Shown piece after piece: positions 21,519-33,504 of a DNA stretch of 64,000 bases (the stretch's first letter is position 1; every line of letters begins with the position of its first letter). Both the position numbers and the translations under genes were made by a program. This DNA comes from Serpula lacrymans var. lacrymans S7.9 (Eukaryota > Basidiomycota > Agaricomycetes > Boletales > Serpulaceae). Location: NCBI RefSeq assembly GCF_000218685.1, contig NW_006763290.1:4862908-4926907 (forward strand), written 5' to 3'. The notes under the pieces are model-generated. The model was not told the DNA's origin and did not search any database. It saw nothing but the letters and a program-made list of their open reading frames with translations.

Positions 21519-24002
21519 ATGACACTTTCGATTTTCGGTGTTCAAACACTGCCATCCCGTTTACATCTCGCTATTTCTCCGACAAAGCAGGTTCAGTGTC
21601 TTGAAAAACCCTTGGAATCATCAAAAAGCAGCTCGAGTTCTATAGCCCACGACTCTTATGACAGTACCCTTGCTGTTCAAGGTCATCCATTATCAACATG
21701 GCGACTGCTGTTCGCGCATATCGGGTAAGGATCTCAGTCGTTTGCGGCCAGATGCACGTCCTGAATTTTACCTGACAAGTGCCGCGATGACCCTGTTTCT
21801 TGCTACAACTGACTCGGTTGGTTTTCCGCTTAATTTCACTTACCATTTTCTGACTGAGATCTACGTTAGACTATCGTATCAACCAGCTTGCCAACAATTA
21901 CTAATGATCTTCGAGCTTCGCAAAGCCAATACACCTGGGTTGGTGTCGCATATATGCTCACTCAGACGGCTTGCCAGCCGTTATATGGAAGAATATCTGA
22001 TTTGGTTGGCCGAAAGGTGCGTCTATAGGATGTGAATTGTAATTGTGTAGATCTTTACCTTCAATCGCGATACAGAACCTTTTATACTCGAGCATGATTA
22101 TATTTGCAACGGGATCTTTACTCTGTGGCGTGGCAAAGGTACTTAACTCTACATATCTTTTCTGACACCTTTCTTATTTTCTAATCTAGTCAATATTGTG
22201 GCTTATAATTGCACGGGGTGTGGCTGGCTTGGGCGGGGGAGGAATTGTTAGTTCGGTTTGGGTTATCACCTCAGAAATCGTCGAGCCACAAAATAGAGCC
22301 AAGTGGTCGCAAGCTCTCAGTGTCACCTGGAGTTGTTCCGCTATTGCAGGGCCTTTGTTAGGAGGGTTTTTCAGCAGTATGTATATACGCTCGTTAAAAT
22401 GCTCTTACTGATAATACCAACACAGGTAGCTCATCAACGATTAGTTGGAGATGGGCTTGTGAGTCCTTTGCAGTATGACTGGTTCCAACCTTACTTATAT
22501 TTTGTTCGCAGTCTATCTTAATTTACCTGTTTGTCTGGTTGCATTTGTTATCCTTTCCATGTCACTACGGCATGTTCCACTCGGGCGCGCTGACGACGCT
22601 TCCTGGAGATCTTTTGGGCAGAGATTTGATTTTATTGGACTGTAAGTTAACAGAAATAAGTTAGCCAAAATACTGACGTTTTTCTAGGCTGTTGTTCATG
22701 GCTGGTACCAGCAGTGTGGTTGTTGGATTTAGCTTCGCGGAGACTAATGGCTGTATGTTGTTAATTATTATCAATCATAACTCAGTTTATCAAAACTTAA
22801 CTTCAGGGACGTCCGTTTCCACGCTACTATTAATCACATTGGGGCCAGCTGTCCTCATCGCTGGAGGCCTTTATGAGGTGTTCACAACTCGCGATGCTTT
22901 GTTTCCGGCGACAATCTTCCGCCAGTTCTCTATCAGTAATCCCATTTTTCTTTTCCACGAGCAGTGTATACTCATATCATGTCACTAGTTGCAATACTCG
23001 TTGTTACCTTTTTGCATAACTTTGCATTCACTGCTGGGACTTTCTATTTGGCGCTATATTATCAGGTCCATATATTATCTTTTATATCGCTATTAGAAGC
23101 TCGCTGATTTTTGTGCGTCCTCAGCTCGTCAACGGTGCAACGCCTCTTCAAGCTGGTGTACAAATGCTACCATATTCTTTGGGCTCATCTTTGGCTTCTG
23201 TTCCTGCAGCTTGGTTCATTGGTTTTTGCCAAAAGCGAACGAAGGATACCAGTGGCCAAAAGTGGATAACATGCGGTGGATTGATAATATCGACCCTAGG
23301 TTTTGGTTAGTACAGTATAACACGTTTCTTATGAACGTAAGCTGAGGCCGAAATTAGGTCTTATGAACCTCCTTCATGAGCGTTCATCTCACGTTTCTCA
23401 GGCTGTATATCCCCTTATATCTGGAGTCGGATTGGGAATGCTCTTTCACGCGCCCTATCAAATTTTTACTCGAGCTCTGAAACCTTCAGAACTCGCAACA
23501 GGAACAAGTGCGTTCTTCCTTGTCAGATTCACAGGCGCCACAGTTGGTTTAGTAAGCTTCTCTCTCGAATACGACATGTCCTTCACTAAACTTGAACTAG
23601 GCAGTGGCGGGTAATATCTTCTACGGCCACCTTTCGCACGGTATCTCGAGCAACTACGTTTCAAGCTCGACCATTGATTGGAAGCCTTCAAGCTCCGCTG
23701 AGCCTCTCAGATCGGAAGTTTTACATGGTGTATCACTAGCCATCCAGGTGATCCCGCCCATAAAACAAGCCCCAGTTTCAACTCGCTGACTTCATTAACA
23801 GGCCATCTGGACGGTTTGTGCACCTTGCTTAGGGGGTGCTCTAGTAGTGCGGCACCCTTTCATCTTTCTCCTAGGGGATCGCCAATAACTTAATTGTTTC
23901 CTTTAGCTTTCCGTATTCCTGAAGCGTGTGCCTGTGGAAGAAGCAGTCGATCTCGCATACGACTTAGATAAAAGCTCTACTGACTCCACGCCTGTCAATT
24001 AG
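21519..24002 (+). CDS. MFS multidrug transporter, DHA2 (14-TM) type
   Basis: Exons with consistent phase: ...-21816, 21870-22016, 22076-22138, 22190-22376, 22426-22458, 22512-22641, 22688-22752, 22807-22935, 22965-23065, 23125-23305, 23358-23551, 23601-23747, 23802-23843, 23907-24002. Seen: the TM1 end TTDSTIVSTSLPTI, the loop with GRISDLVGRK, GPLLGG, and the WRWAFYLNLP signature of the drug:H+ antiporter-2 family; many hydrophobic spans follow. Role: proton-driven export of toxic compounds, or vacuolar basic amino acid import in related proteins, at plasma or vacuolar membrane. The N-terminus is the weak point: the ATG at 21519 needs an intron (about 21591-21645) to reach the conserved frame; the ATG at 21658 is in frame without it. 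Substrate unknown. Confidence 0.85.
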
Positions 24003-25717
24003 GGTAATAAGGAAGAAGCTATTCCAGGTGGTCTTGTCACTTCCTTTGTTGTATAATTAAATAAAGACAATAAAATAGCAGACTCTTCGAGTGTCACAAG
24101 GCACTCGATCGGTTGATTATGAATTAGCTGTAAGTTCTAAGTTAAAGGTAGAAACACCCATTGTCGCAAAATGAATCTTGTAGAAGGGAAGCCATTGGAT
24201 CCTTGGATCCTTGGAGCCGAACTCTCAAACTGTGGCATACACTTGGCATTACAATGTAGGCGGCAGCGGTTCCTGCTCGTGACAAATGAAAGATAAGGAA
24301 TAGCGAGGCGAAGTTTGCCATCTGAACTTAAAATGGATGAACTTTCCGTGTATTGCAAGAGAAACATATTCAATCAAGAATACTGTATCCCCCGATGTAG
24401 CCAAATTAAACTTCGTCTTGACATGGCTGTCATGAAATCAAAAGGCCCCGAGCGAAGAATGTCCTGCCATACTGCCTCATGTTGAGAACTCGGATTGCTT
24501 CGAGTCGCTAGATGATGATTTTATCGAGACCGTGTGTAAAACCGCGGCCATCATCGCAAATGAAGAGCCAAATGATATCTGTCGCACTTTGTGAGATGAT
24601 ATGAGTATACCAATAGGGTGTCTACCTATAGCTTTTAACAGGATTCAGTACAAATCACAGCGCCTATAGAATTCGTAGCGCACAATAGCCGATTAACTTA
24701 TTCTCGAATTTCCGCGGACTGTGTACGAAACTTCATTATGACCCCCAGCCTGTATTCCCGAGAAAAGGTAAGATCGTCATGCAGGCTCCCGTAGAATCTG
24801 TGAAAAACGTCTCATAGAGACAAGGCTCGCACCCCTCCGCACAAACCGGCTCAGCAGGAAAACGTAGATCGTGACATACCATCAAAACCATGAAGGTTGA
24901 AGTGCTGATGATGTGATTCCATTGTGAGTCTGAAATATGGAATATTTTCAAGAATGATTATACTCCATTTGTCTCACCGGCGGGAGGAGTTTTGACTTAT
25001 CAAAGCCTCGTCAATATTGGGGCTTGAAGCCTGGCCCGTGGGTGGGCAGCATGAGTAATAGCAATTTAACAGAAGACAGCAGGGTACGAACTTCGAAGCA
25101 CCTAAGCGGATCTGCGGAAAGCCTTGTCGTGTATACAGATGCTATCGTGGGGCACAAATCGAAGCATAATTTGAGATATATATATGAGAGCTTTCAGATC
25201 GGCAAGTCTGTCATCGGTGCCGTCCTAACCTGAATGTCGTAAAATGCTACCACCGCGGACCTATTCACTGACATGCTGACATGTACTGCCAGTGACAGCT
25301 AGCATATAGTATACTTACATCACTTTCGAGTGGACAAGAAGACTTTGGTAATAGTTAATTCGCCGCCAGTAAGCCTTGTGACTGTACCCATACTCAGGCT
25401 TACTGGTCAGTTGACAGACCGTGGCTGGCTCGACTAATTAGGCATCATTCAGCCCAACGAATAAATTCTTCAGGCTGGTCATGTGACTATCCGTGAGATA
25501 TTCACGATCCGGCACTGATAATTATAATAAGGTCATCATCTTGTCCACAACTATCATGGATCCTCAAGTTCAGCAAGCAGACCATCAATTCAGATTCCTC
25601 GCCATAGTCACTACTATCCTCACACACAGTTCATGTACTTTTATAAAAGTGTTTTCTACCTACAGTACTGTGCCCATACCATACACTGTTACTAGTAGGC
25701 AAGGCTTGAACTGATGA
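24003..25717. other. Intergenic region, no gene seen
   Basis: About 1.7 kb without a supported gene on either strand; it marks the change from the host gene block to the repeat-rich tract. Confidence 0.45.
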
Positions 25718-25909
25718 ATGGACATCCAAACCAAATCTGACACAATCAACCTCAAGGATTTTGAGCTTTTGCTGGATAAAATAGGTCGTACCATGTTACA
25801 CAACAGAATTACACTCAAGGAACAGCTAACAGTAATTTTATATGGGTTTGTTGCAGATTTATCTAGCAACCATATTAGAGAACATTTTCAACCAGAAACC
25901 ATCCCTTAG
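25718..25909 (+). pseudogene. Possible fragment of a PIF/Harbinger-type transposase N-terminal region
   Basis: 63 codons resembling the helical segment that precedes the DDE domain in fungal Harbinger-like transposases: LKEQLTVILYGFVADLSSNHIREHFQ fits the pattern of a repressor/helix-turn-helix stretch ending in xERFQ. No DDE domain follows in the next kilobase, so this is at best a relic. The match is by eye and weak. Confidence 0.3.
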
Positions 25910-26779
25910 TGCATAGTTTAACACTCATAGCAACATTACCAATGCAATTGATTTCAATTCTTCTCATTGCTAAGGGATACTACAGGTCTAGTTTGAACCA
26001 CAAACCTCTGAACTGAACCTTGAGTTTAGGTTTGGTTGGGTTTGGTTCAATTTGAAGCCTCCATGGTTTAATAGGTTTGCAGCAGGTTTGCAGTTTAGCA
26101 GTTTAAACCAGGCTTGAACCCCATGTGCTATCCTCAACACTAAAGTTTTGATAAAACTTCAGAGAATTATTATGTAATCAAATGTGGCTGCACTAGGATA
26201 TAGGAGATTGTAGTGGTGCTTGCACCAGTCCTTTTTCAAATTTAGGGCAGACATGATATAGTATTATTTTCAGAAATAATGCTAAATGACAATTTTTTTT
26301 GTTGTGAGAGCATAGCAGAGAAATGTGGTGTATACTCCCATTGGAGTATCTGGTGTATCAAATCAATTCTGTAGTCTCCAGTTGCTGATCTAATTCAAAT
26401 AATATGACAGTGAATATATCTTACTAATTAAGGTCTGCTCTGAATAAAAGGCCTTTTGGTGGGAGCTCGCCTTCAGTGTCAATAGCCACATCAATACTTT
26501 TGAGAGCATGGCATGAGCTTCCGGAAGCACTCTGCAAAACTCAGACCAGCCTTTGGATAGACCTGTCCTGCAAATAAGCTACTGAGGTGAAGATGGTAAG
26601 TAAATTATTGTCTATCACGCTGGCAAAGCCTCAAGACCATGTCTATCAGGCCTGGAATAATTATGATATTCCAGTAAGGGAGTGGGCCTGGCTATTGATT
26701 TTAAAAGGCTATGGGGTAGGCCATTGGCCCACTGAGGCATTTGCTCTTCTGTGATGCCACAAATTACTGTGTACTTGTT
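25910..26779. other. AT-rich, low-complexity intergenic tract
   Basis: Contains a GGTTTG/GAACC-rich low-complexity run (about 26010-26120). No gene or defined repeat was found. Confidence 0.4.
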
Positions 26780-27286
26780 TAGGCTTTATTCTATATTAAT
26801 TCATAAGCCAGGAACTTCTATGGGAAAAGTGTATGCTTTGTCTAGAAGAGAGGATCATGCCAATGGCATTGAAAATGACAACAAAGGTGTCACCCTGATG
26901 CCTCTTTCATTATAAAGACAAGATCTATGTGCCTGAGTCCACAAGGATCAAAGCAATAGATAGACATCATGACACACCAGTGGCTGGGCACCCTGGGTGG
27001 CAATAAAGGAGTTGATCTCCAGAAACTACATGTGGCCAGGCATGGTCAAAGACATACAAGATTATGTAAAGTGTTGTCTTCACTGTATCATGGCAAAGAC
27101 TTCTCATCAACCACTGGCTGGTAAACTTATGCCAAATCCAATACTAGCTGGTCCCTGGCAGGATATATCGGTTGATTTCACAATGGATCTGCCTGAGTCA
27201 AATGGGTATGATTCAGTAATGGTGATTGTGTATTACTTCTTCAAAGAAGTAGTGTTCATTCCCACCAATAAAACTATTACAGCCAC
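26780..27286 (+). pseudogene. Degraded Ty3 pol: RNase H end and integrase start
   Basis: Frame pieces read like the end of RNase H (SRREDHANG), then the HHCC zinc region (HHDTPVAGHPG ... CCLHC) and the integrase core start (GPWQDISVDFTMDLP). A frameshift lies near 26985. The core is cut at 27286 by R1 copy C. The longest clean piece is 26997-27286. Family role: integration of the retrotransposon cDNA; this copy is inactive. Confidence 0.75.
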
Positions 27287-28971
27287 TGTTATGCACCAAA
27301 GTTGATTGGTAGCATGGAGGTGTCAATAACAAAGCAAATATTCAAAAGACTCGCCTTTACGCCACACAGGCACAGTGCCACGTAGAATAGTAATTAATAT
27401 TGCCTTCTTCAAACTTGTGGCTGATCAGCACCCACCTGTATTAGGCAATCAAGTTGTGCTTACCTTTGCTTTCCATTTGGTACTTTCGGCATTTCAGCAA
27501 CTTTTTGTGTCACCACTGGCTACACATTGCATTGTGCCCTCACTTTCATTGTTTCCCTTACTCCCCTTCCTTTGCCTAGCCCCACCATGGGCCCTTTACT
27601 GTTTTTTTAATTCTCACCAGATGGCCATTTATGGATCCCCACCTTAATCCACTTTTTTGTCACCTCTTTGCTCCTCCTACTCATCTTCCTTGCCCCTCCC
27701 CACATCTGATGTCACTGCTTTCTATCCGCCTGGCTGGAACACAGGTTTTTGAGTTGGAAAAGGTCCATCCCCTTGTGTTGCCCATGTACATTACCGTCCC
27801 ATTTGCTTGGGTACATTTATCATCTTTGCTACAGCTACACTTACCACACACTGTTTGGGACACATCTGTTCCAAACTGGAACTACTCTCCCTCCCTTGTT
27901 TGACCAGGTGGTTTATTACAACCTGACCATTGGTAAAACTATGGAACTGTCAGATTTGGACTAGGTGGTGGACTGGTGGCTCCAGTTCCTTTTTTTCAGC
28001 AGAACATTCATTTGTAGTGCAATTATTTTTGATTTTTAAATCATTTTTATGGACACATATTTTTTTAGAATGCCTGACTGACAACAAGGGAACTGTGTTG
28101 ATACTGATATTATTTTGCCTTGCTTTTTTTACTGCATCTTCCTATGACATTATGATTTTCTTGCTCTCTTTTTGCTATTGGACTTTCCTTTATGGCTGTA
28201 CAAACCTGTGACATTACTCACAGCATTCATTGTTCTATCCCTTTCTTTTCCTTTTTTTGACAATCTTATCCTATACTACCTATGCAGGATTTGTCAGTGT
28301 ATATTCCTTCCTTCACATTTTTTCTCATTCTTTTTGCTTAGCTATAGTGTGCATAGCCTACCTTTCTTTTACTATATAAACCCCTGTATTCTACCTTGTA
28401 AACAACAAAAAATCCAATCCAGACTTCTTCTCTAATCTCAAGTTCACTACGCACTACTACTTGTGATCTAGTGTGGTCACAACACTTCCTACTGCTACTA
28501 CTGTTAACTGTTGTCATTGGTGATCCAGTGTGTTCACAACAATTCGCACTGTTACTACTGTTAACTGCTGTTATTGTTACTTGCCACTACAGAATTCACT
28601 GTCATCCCATTTGATTAGAGTCCTTCTGAGCACTACAGTCTGTGTGTCAGGAGCCTGCTATCACTGGGAACCTTGTCATCTTGTCATTCTCAAACCTACC
28701 TTGTGCTACAATTAGCAAGGTAGTGCTTGTCCATACTTGTCACAAAAGCCCCTATCTTCTATCTTCTAACTATCTTTCCTCCTCAAAACCCACACCCATA
28801 CGTATCTGGGTTTTACTTTGAAGGATCATTATATGTACCACCCCACAAACAACCAGACCACCCACTGTTCTAGGAGGCAAAGCCCATACACAAGTTCCGT
28901 AGAATCTGGGAGGAGTGTTTGTTAGTTTGTTTTTGTTTGTGGTTTTCTAGAAACAGTTCTCATCATCAACA
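27287..28971 (+). repeat. R1 copy C (old, diverged, full-length)
   Basis: From TGTTATGCACC to ATCAACA; same structure as copies B and D but with many C-to-T and G-to-A changes, mostly at former CpG sites, and its ORF destroyed. A stretch near 28465-28560 has an extra tandem unit of a GTGATCYAGTGTG motif. Flanks CCAC and GCAA do not match, so the locus was rearranged: different Ty3 strands lie on each side. Confidence 0.85.
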
Positions 28972-29547
28972 GCAAGTGGGTACTGGCCAATCCAAAATAG
29001 TTTGAACTTTCTCAGGATCCATCCTGATTCCGTTCTGGCTGATTATCATACTGAGGAAGTCTACTTCCTTTACTTTAAAATTACATTTTTTGGGTTTGAA
29101 AAATAGGTCCTGTTCCTGTAAGCGTTGAAGGACTTCTTGCATGATCCTGTCATGCTCAGCCTCATCGTCTGACTTTGTGAAGATTAATAAACCATCAATG
29201 TAAATGACAACAGAGTTTTCCATACCCCCAAAGACCTCATCCATCATGCTCTGGAAGGTCGCCAGTGAATTGGTCAACCCAAAGAACATGACAAGGGGCT
29301 CAAAGGACCCTCGGTGGCACGTGAATGCAGCCTTCCAAGCATCTTCTTCTTTAATGTGTACATTATTATACCCCCATCTATGATCCATCTTTGTTAAGAT
29401 CTTGACACCAGCCAATTTGTCTAGTAGCTGACTGATTAAAGGCAGCGGATAGGCATTTTTAACCGTGTATTCATTTAGGTAACAATAGTCCATAATCATA
29501 CATTTCTTACTATCCATTGTAGGGATGAAGAACATAGGGGACATCAT
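28972..29547 (-). pseudogene. Ty3 reverse transcriptase fragment
   Basis: About 190 codons on the minus strand: PTMDSKKCMIMDYCYLNEYT, KMDHRWGYNNVHIKE, the FGLTNSLATFQ block, and the catalytic box, which reads YIDG instead of YIDD: one Asp essential for polymerase activity is Gly. The fragment stops at the R1 copy C boundary where the thumb and RNase H should follow. Inactive relic. Confidence 0.85.
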
Positions 29548-30664
29548 AGGTCATAGGGCTCTTAGAAGGTCTGATGTAACCCTTCCTTAGCTGTTCCTCT
29601 ATAAAACTAGAAACCTCATCTCTTTGTGAAGCAGAGTGGGGAATCATGTGTCCTTTTTTCGGTTTGAAGGTGTCCTTCAAGTCTGTAGCCTCTGGGAAGT
29701 GCTCTGATTGATGTTTAAAAAAGACTTTCCAGAAGTCATGGTACTCTGGAGGTACCAGCCTCTAAATCTCTTCCACAGGTTTCACTTCATCATTGTCATC
29801 ATCAATCTTATCCAAAGACCTAAGCTTGGCATAAACGTGACCAGCGTTTATCCTTTTGTCAAGCTCAGTTTGACAGACATGACTTGGCTTACCCAAGTCA
29901 TCACACTCCTGAGGGCAATATGACAATGTGACAACCCCTGTCTGCCAGTCAATCTCAGGATTGTGTTTGAATAGCCAGGTCCAGCCCAAAATTAAGTTAA
30001 TTTTCCCTAGTTGGGTAGCCTTGGCGGTGACTCATTGCCTGTGTCCTTGGTGTTTGACCACAAAGGAACATTTGTGCGTAATGCAGCCACCCACATTTAG
30101 TGTACCATCAACATTATAGACAGGAATAGATATATTAAATTTTACAAGGGGGGGTCCAACTTGCTCTGCCCAGACCTAATCTATGAAGATACCATTAGCG
30201 CCTGAATCAAGCAGTGCACTGGTTGGGTGTACTATGCCCCAGGCAAGGTCTTCCACACCAACATCTAAATGAATCTTTTTTTGGAATAAATATGTGCACA
30301 TCAACACACACCTTGGGATTTTGTTGGAATGTGGCTCCAGGGAAGAAGAAGTATCAAAAGAAACATGTTTTTCTACTTTAAGATTTTCTATATTTTTATT
30401 TTTATTTTTACCAGAATCAAGCACCCTAGTATTTGTCTCACTGGGGCCACACTCCTGGGGAGACACTGGTGCAGCAGTAGTATCATAAATATTACAATCA
30501 CATTTTTGAATACAAGTACATACTCCGGATAACAAATTTAGAAATTTATTTACAAATTGGGGAGCCACCCCCTTTGTTTTATTGCTTGTGCAACACCCCA
30601 GAGCAGGGGCCACCTTGTTGTGGTTTACTTCATTGTTAATAGGAGCAAATGACCTAAGCTCCAA
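29548..30664 (-). pseudogene. Ty3 gag-end, protease and linker region (decayed)
   Basis: Minus strand. 30664-30176 is an open frame of 162 codons ending in an aspartic protease start (ALLDSGANGIFID, the DSG active-site triad); 29989-29762 is a further open piece between protease and reverse transcriptase. Intervening stops show it is decayed. Same strand and order as the RT fragment at 28972, so both are from one element (gag-PR-RT). Confidence 0.7.
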
Positions 30665-30920
30665 AGTCTTCTCCCTGAGCCTTCATCTCAGCGACCTGCT
30701 GGTCATAAAAGAAGGCCCAGATTTTGTTGTACAAATAACTGGCCAGAGTTTTGAGCTGATTGTCCAGCTTTTCTGTTCCTAATTGGTGTGCCTGGCACCC
30801 TTGGTTATTTTCTTGTTGGGCGGCCTGCACCCTGTTTCTACATTCTCAGGACATGTGTTCCTCTTAGCCGCAATTGTAGCAGTTGCCCTTGAATCTGTGC
30901 ATTTGTCTGCCTTGGACCAC
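30565..30920 (-). repeat. Left arm of a large inverted repeat (Ty3 gag zinc-knuckle region)
   Basis: About 356 bp nearly identical, in reverse orientation, to 31216-31571. It encodes, on the minus strand, the end of gag including the CCHC knuckle. Together with the right arm it brackets a 100-N gap. Confidence 0.8.
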
Positions 30921-31006
30921 TCAGAGGTTCAAAAAATTGGTAGGGCTATAGAGTTTTACACCATGCAACTTGGTGGTGGGTCCACCATAAAAAACAACTA
31001 TCCCAG

Positions 31007-31106
31007 NNNNNNNNNNNNNNNNNNNNNNNNNNNNNNNNNNNNNNNNNNNNNNNNNNNNNNNNNNNNNNNNNNNNNNNNNNNNNNNNNNNNNNNNNNNNNN
31101 NNNNNN
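31007..31106. other. Assembly gap (100 N)
   Basis: Exactly 100 N, the conventional size for a gap of unknown length. It lies between the arms of the inverted repeat. Confidence 0.98.
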
Positions 31107-31215
31107 TCGTCAGTACGGTGAGTTTGCATATAGTTTAGAGCCAAAATCAAAAGCACTCTCACGGGTTCAAACCGTTTGGGCTGCAACCAGGGCAGGGTGC
31201 CTCTATTGATATCAG

Positions 31216-31571
31216 TGTGGTCCAAGGCAGACAGATGCACAGATTCAAGGGCAACTGCTACAATTGCGGCCAAGAGGGACACATGTCCTGAGAATGTAGA
31301 AACAGGGTGCAGGCCGCCCAACAAGAAAATAACCAAGGGTGCCAGGCACACCAATTAGGAACAGAAAAGCTGGACAATCAGCTCAAAACTCTGGCCAGTT
31401 ATTTGTACAACAAAATCTGGGCCTTCTTTTATGACCAGCAGGTCGCTGAGATGAAGGCTCAGGGAGAAGACTTTGGAGCTTAGGTCATTTGCTCCTATTA
31501 ACAATGAAGTAAACCACAACAAGGTGGCCCCTGCTCTGGGGTGTTGCACAAGCAATAAAACAAAGGGGGTG
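31216..31571 (+). repeat. Right arm of the inverted repeat (Ty3 gag fragment)
   Basis: Plus-strand gag piece containing a CCHC knuckle (CYNCGQEGH) interrupted by an in-frame TGA. Mirrors 30565-30920 with only a few substitutions. It ends where R3 begins at 31574, at the same point of the gag sequence where the left arm continues into the protease region. Confidence 0.8.
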
Positions 31572-31573
31572 GT

Positions 31574-32904
31574 TGTCATATCCATGCCAGAGGGCAGAAC
31601 TCTGGAATCTCTGAAGAGGATATTTCTCAAGTCTGAACCCCCCAAATCTTTGGTACTCTCGGGATTACGCTCCTCGTGTCCTTCCGGTCAGCATAACCCT
31701 GTACCCCACCTCTACATGGTACTCCAGACATCCACTCTGATACTCCTGCACTGGACTTCTAGTCCACCATATGTTTTCCTACGAACATTTTTATACTCCT
31801 TGTGAGGCAACACTAACTAAAACAAAAACAAAACCTATCTCTCAGCTTTTGCAGAGAGGAGGAGGTCAATGAGTCTTGGATGTTGATAAATACGAGTGAA
31901 TATTGTAAGTCAAGGATGAGGTTGAGACTCAGAGGTTTCTGATATGGAGTTTAAACAGGTATTTCAACTAATAAAAAGCTCAAGAACTATACATGGATAT
32001 GTAGGGTTTTTATAGCTAATTGTCTATCTCTCTGAACCAAAAGAGAAATAAAGAAAGTCATCTGAGGATGGGACTAACCAATAAGAAAAAGAATAACTAT
32101 GGTATGACTTCAGAGATTAATAAGCATGTGAGAGAATGTACTAAAAATAGATTTGTCAGGCACGTTCAGGAACCGTATCCCCATGATGAGGTACAATCCT
32201 GAACAAGGCCTTTATTAATATATCCAGGCACTGATGGGACTCGGAGCTGGTTAGCGAGATCTCAGCTACTAGTCCTTACTCATTATGCTGGCTGGCTGGG
32301 AGTACTACCCATTCTCTGATCTGCGATATGAAGTGGTATCTACGGTTAAGAAAACTTGTTAGGGCAATAAGAAGGAGAATAGCAAAGGACACTTCCAGCC
32401 CTAAGGCTAGAGGTGTAATGGGGGAAGTGTTTGAAAACCAAGACATGAAAAGGAAGAGGTATGGAAAAGTAAATGGTCCTTACACTCCTCATGGACTCTG
32501 TAGTTTAGACCTTATGGTACACTCCTGCCACATACAATTTCTCTTTGCTAGATAAATGTCCACATGGAACTCTGTACCTATATTATGAGTCACTCCTTAC
32601 AAGCTCACACTCCTCTGACAGTTGTAGCTCCTGTACTCTGTTCCTGCAGTTTGAATATCAACTAGATTCCCTTGCCTTACTCAAGTCCCATTCTAAGTTT
32701 TCTTGTCCTTCTCTTAAGGACCTTTACTCTACTCTTTTTCATCCTCTACTCTCATCTGTTCCACTCTGACAAGTTAGGGACCAAGGTCCGCGGAAGGGTC
32801 TAACACACGAGCTAAGTCAATCCCCAACCTTGTACTCCGTTTCCACTTCCCACTCTATCTCTGCACTCCAAACTCTGTTCTTCCAAAAGGTCATGGTTCT
32901 GAAA
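31574..32904 (+). repeat. R3 repeat copy split by a solo LTR
   Basis: R3 from TGTCATATC to about TTCTGAAA; about 640 bp after removing the solo LTR at 31801-32484. Flanks GTGGT and GTATA do not form a duplication. Confidence 0.6.
31801..32484 (-). repeat. Solo LTR (684 bp), family of 3047-3743, nested in R3
   Basis: TG...CA ends, perfect 5-bp duplication CTCCT (31796-31800 and 32485-32489), and the R3 sequence rejoins without it. It is more diverged than the 697-bp copies but keeps the 41-bp imperfect palindrome (32164-32204). Confidence 0.92.
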
Positions 32905-33099
32905 GTATATTTAAACTGACACTTCCCAGACCCTCTATATCTTTCCATGGTCAAGTGCATATGTAACACCTCTCAGGGAAACACCAAATTCCTCAGCTTT
33001 TCTGCTTGTCAACCCCTAGAGGTGCAATTGATCTCCATGGCCCCTCAATGCCTGACCTCTCCTCATACCCCCAGGGGTTCCCCAATCCCTCCCAGCTCA

Positions 33100-33504
33100 C
33101 CTTGAAAGTTTGAATACTCTGGTGCACACAGCAACAAGCAAAAAGGAAGAGGGAGGAGTGGATAAACCCCTTATGATAGGACTGAGTTAGTTGTGGGTAA
33201 ACAACAGGAGGACTTGCTGAGGAGTCTCCTGGTTCTATTGGGTTTTATATACTAATACAGGGTGCTTGTACTTATGTACTATACAGTTGATGAAAGCAGT
33301 GGCCAATGATCTCATAGGGCACAGCCCATGTGACCAGCTCACTGCTTGAGAGAGTCCGGGTCTAAAAATAAAGGAAAGAGTGCAGCACAAAAAAGTGAAG
33401 TTTGAACAAAAGGAAAGTGCCGCATGGCACGATTGTGTGAAAACTGAAAAGAAGGTTGAAGTGGAGAATGAAAGTTAAAAGTCCAAAAATTGTGTATTGT
33501 AACA
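33100..33504 (-). repeat. Family B LTR copy (about 405 bp, minus)
   Basis: Matches the 5336-5748 LTR in reverse orientation up to GTATTGTAACA. Its outer end is decayed and no target duplication is visible. Confidence 0.7.

Noticed and set aside
21726..21739. A 13-nt intron (GTAAGGATCTCAG) to join the transporter N-terminal frames
   Set aside because: Too short for a spliceosomal intron; an upstream intron or a later start is more likely.
30783..31354. Open frames crossing the gap, ending at both sides of the N run
   Set aside because: They are antisense to gag zinc-knuckle sequence and include unknown bases.
31569..32909. Target duplication for the R3 copy next to the gap
   Set aside because: Flanks GTGGT and GTATA do not match.
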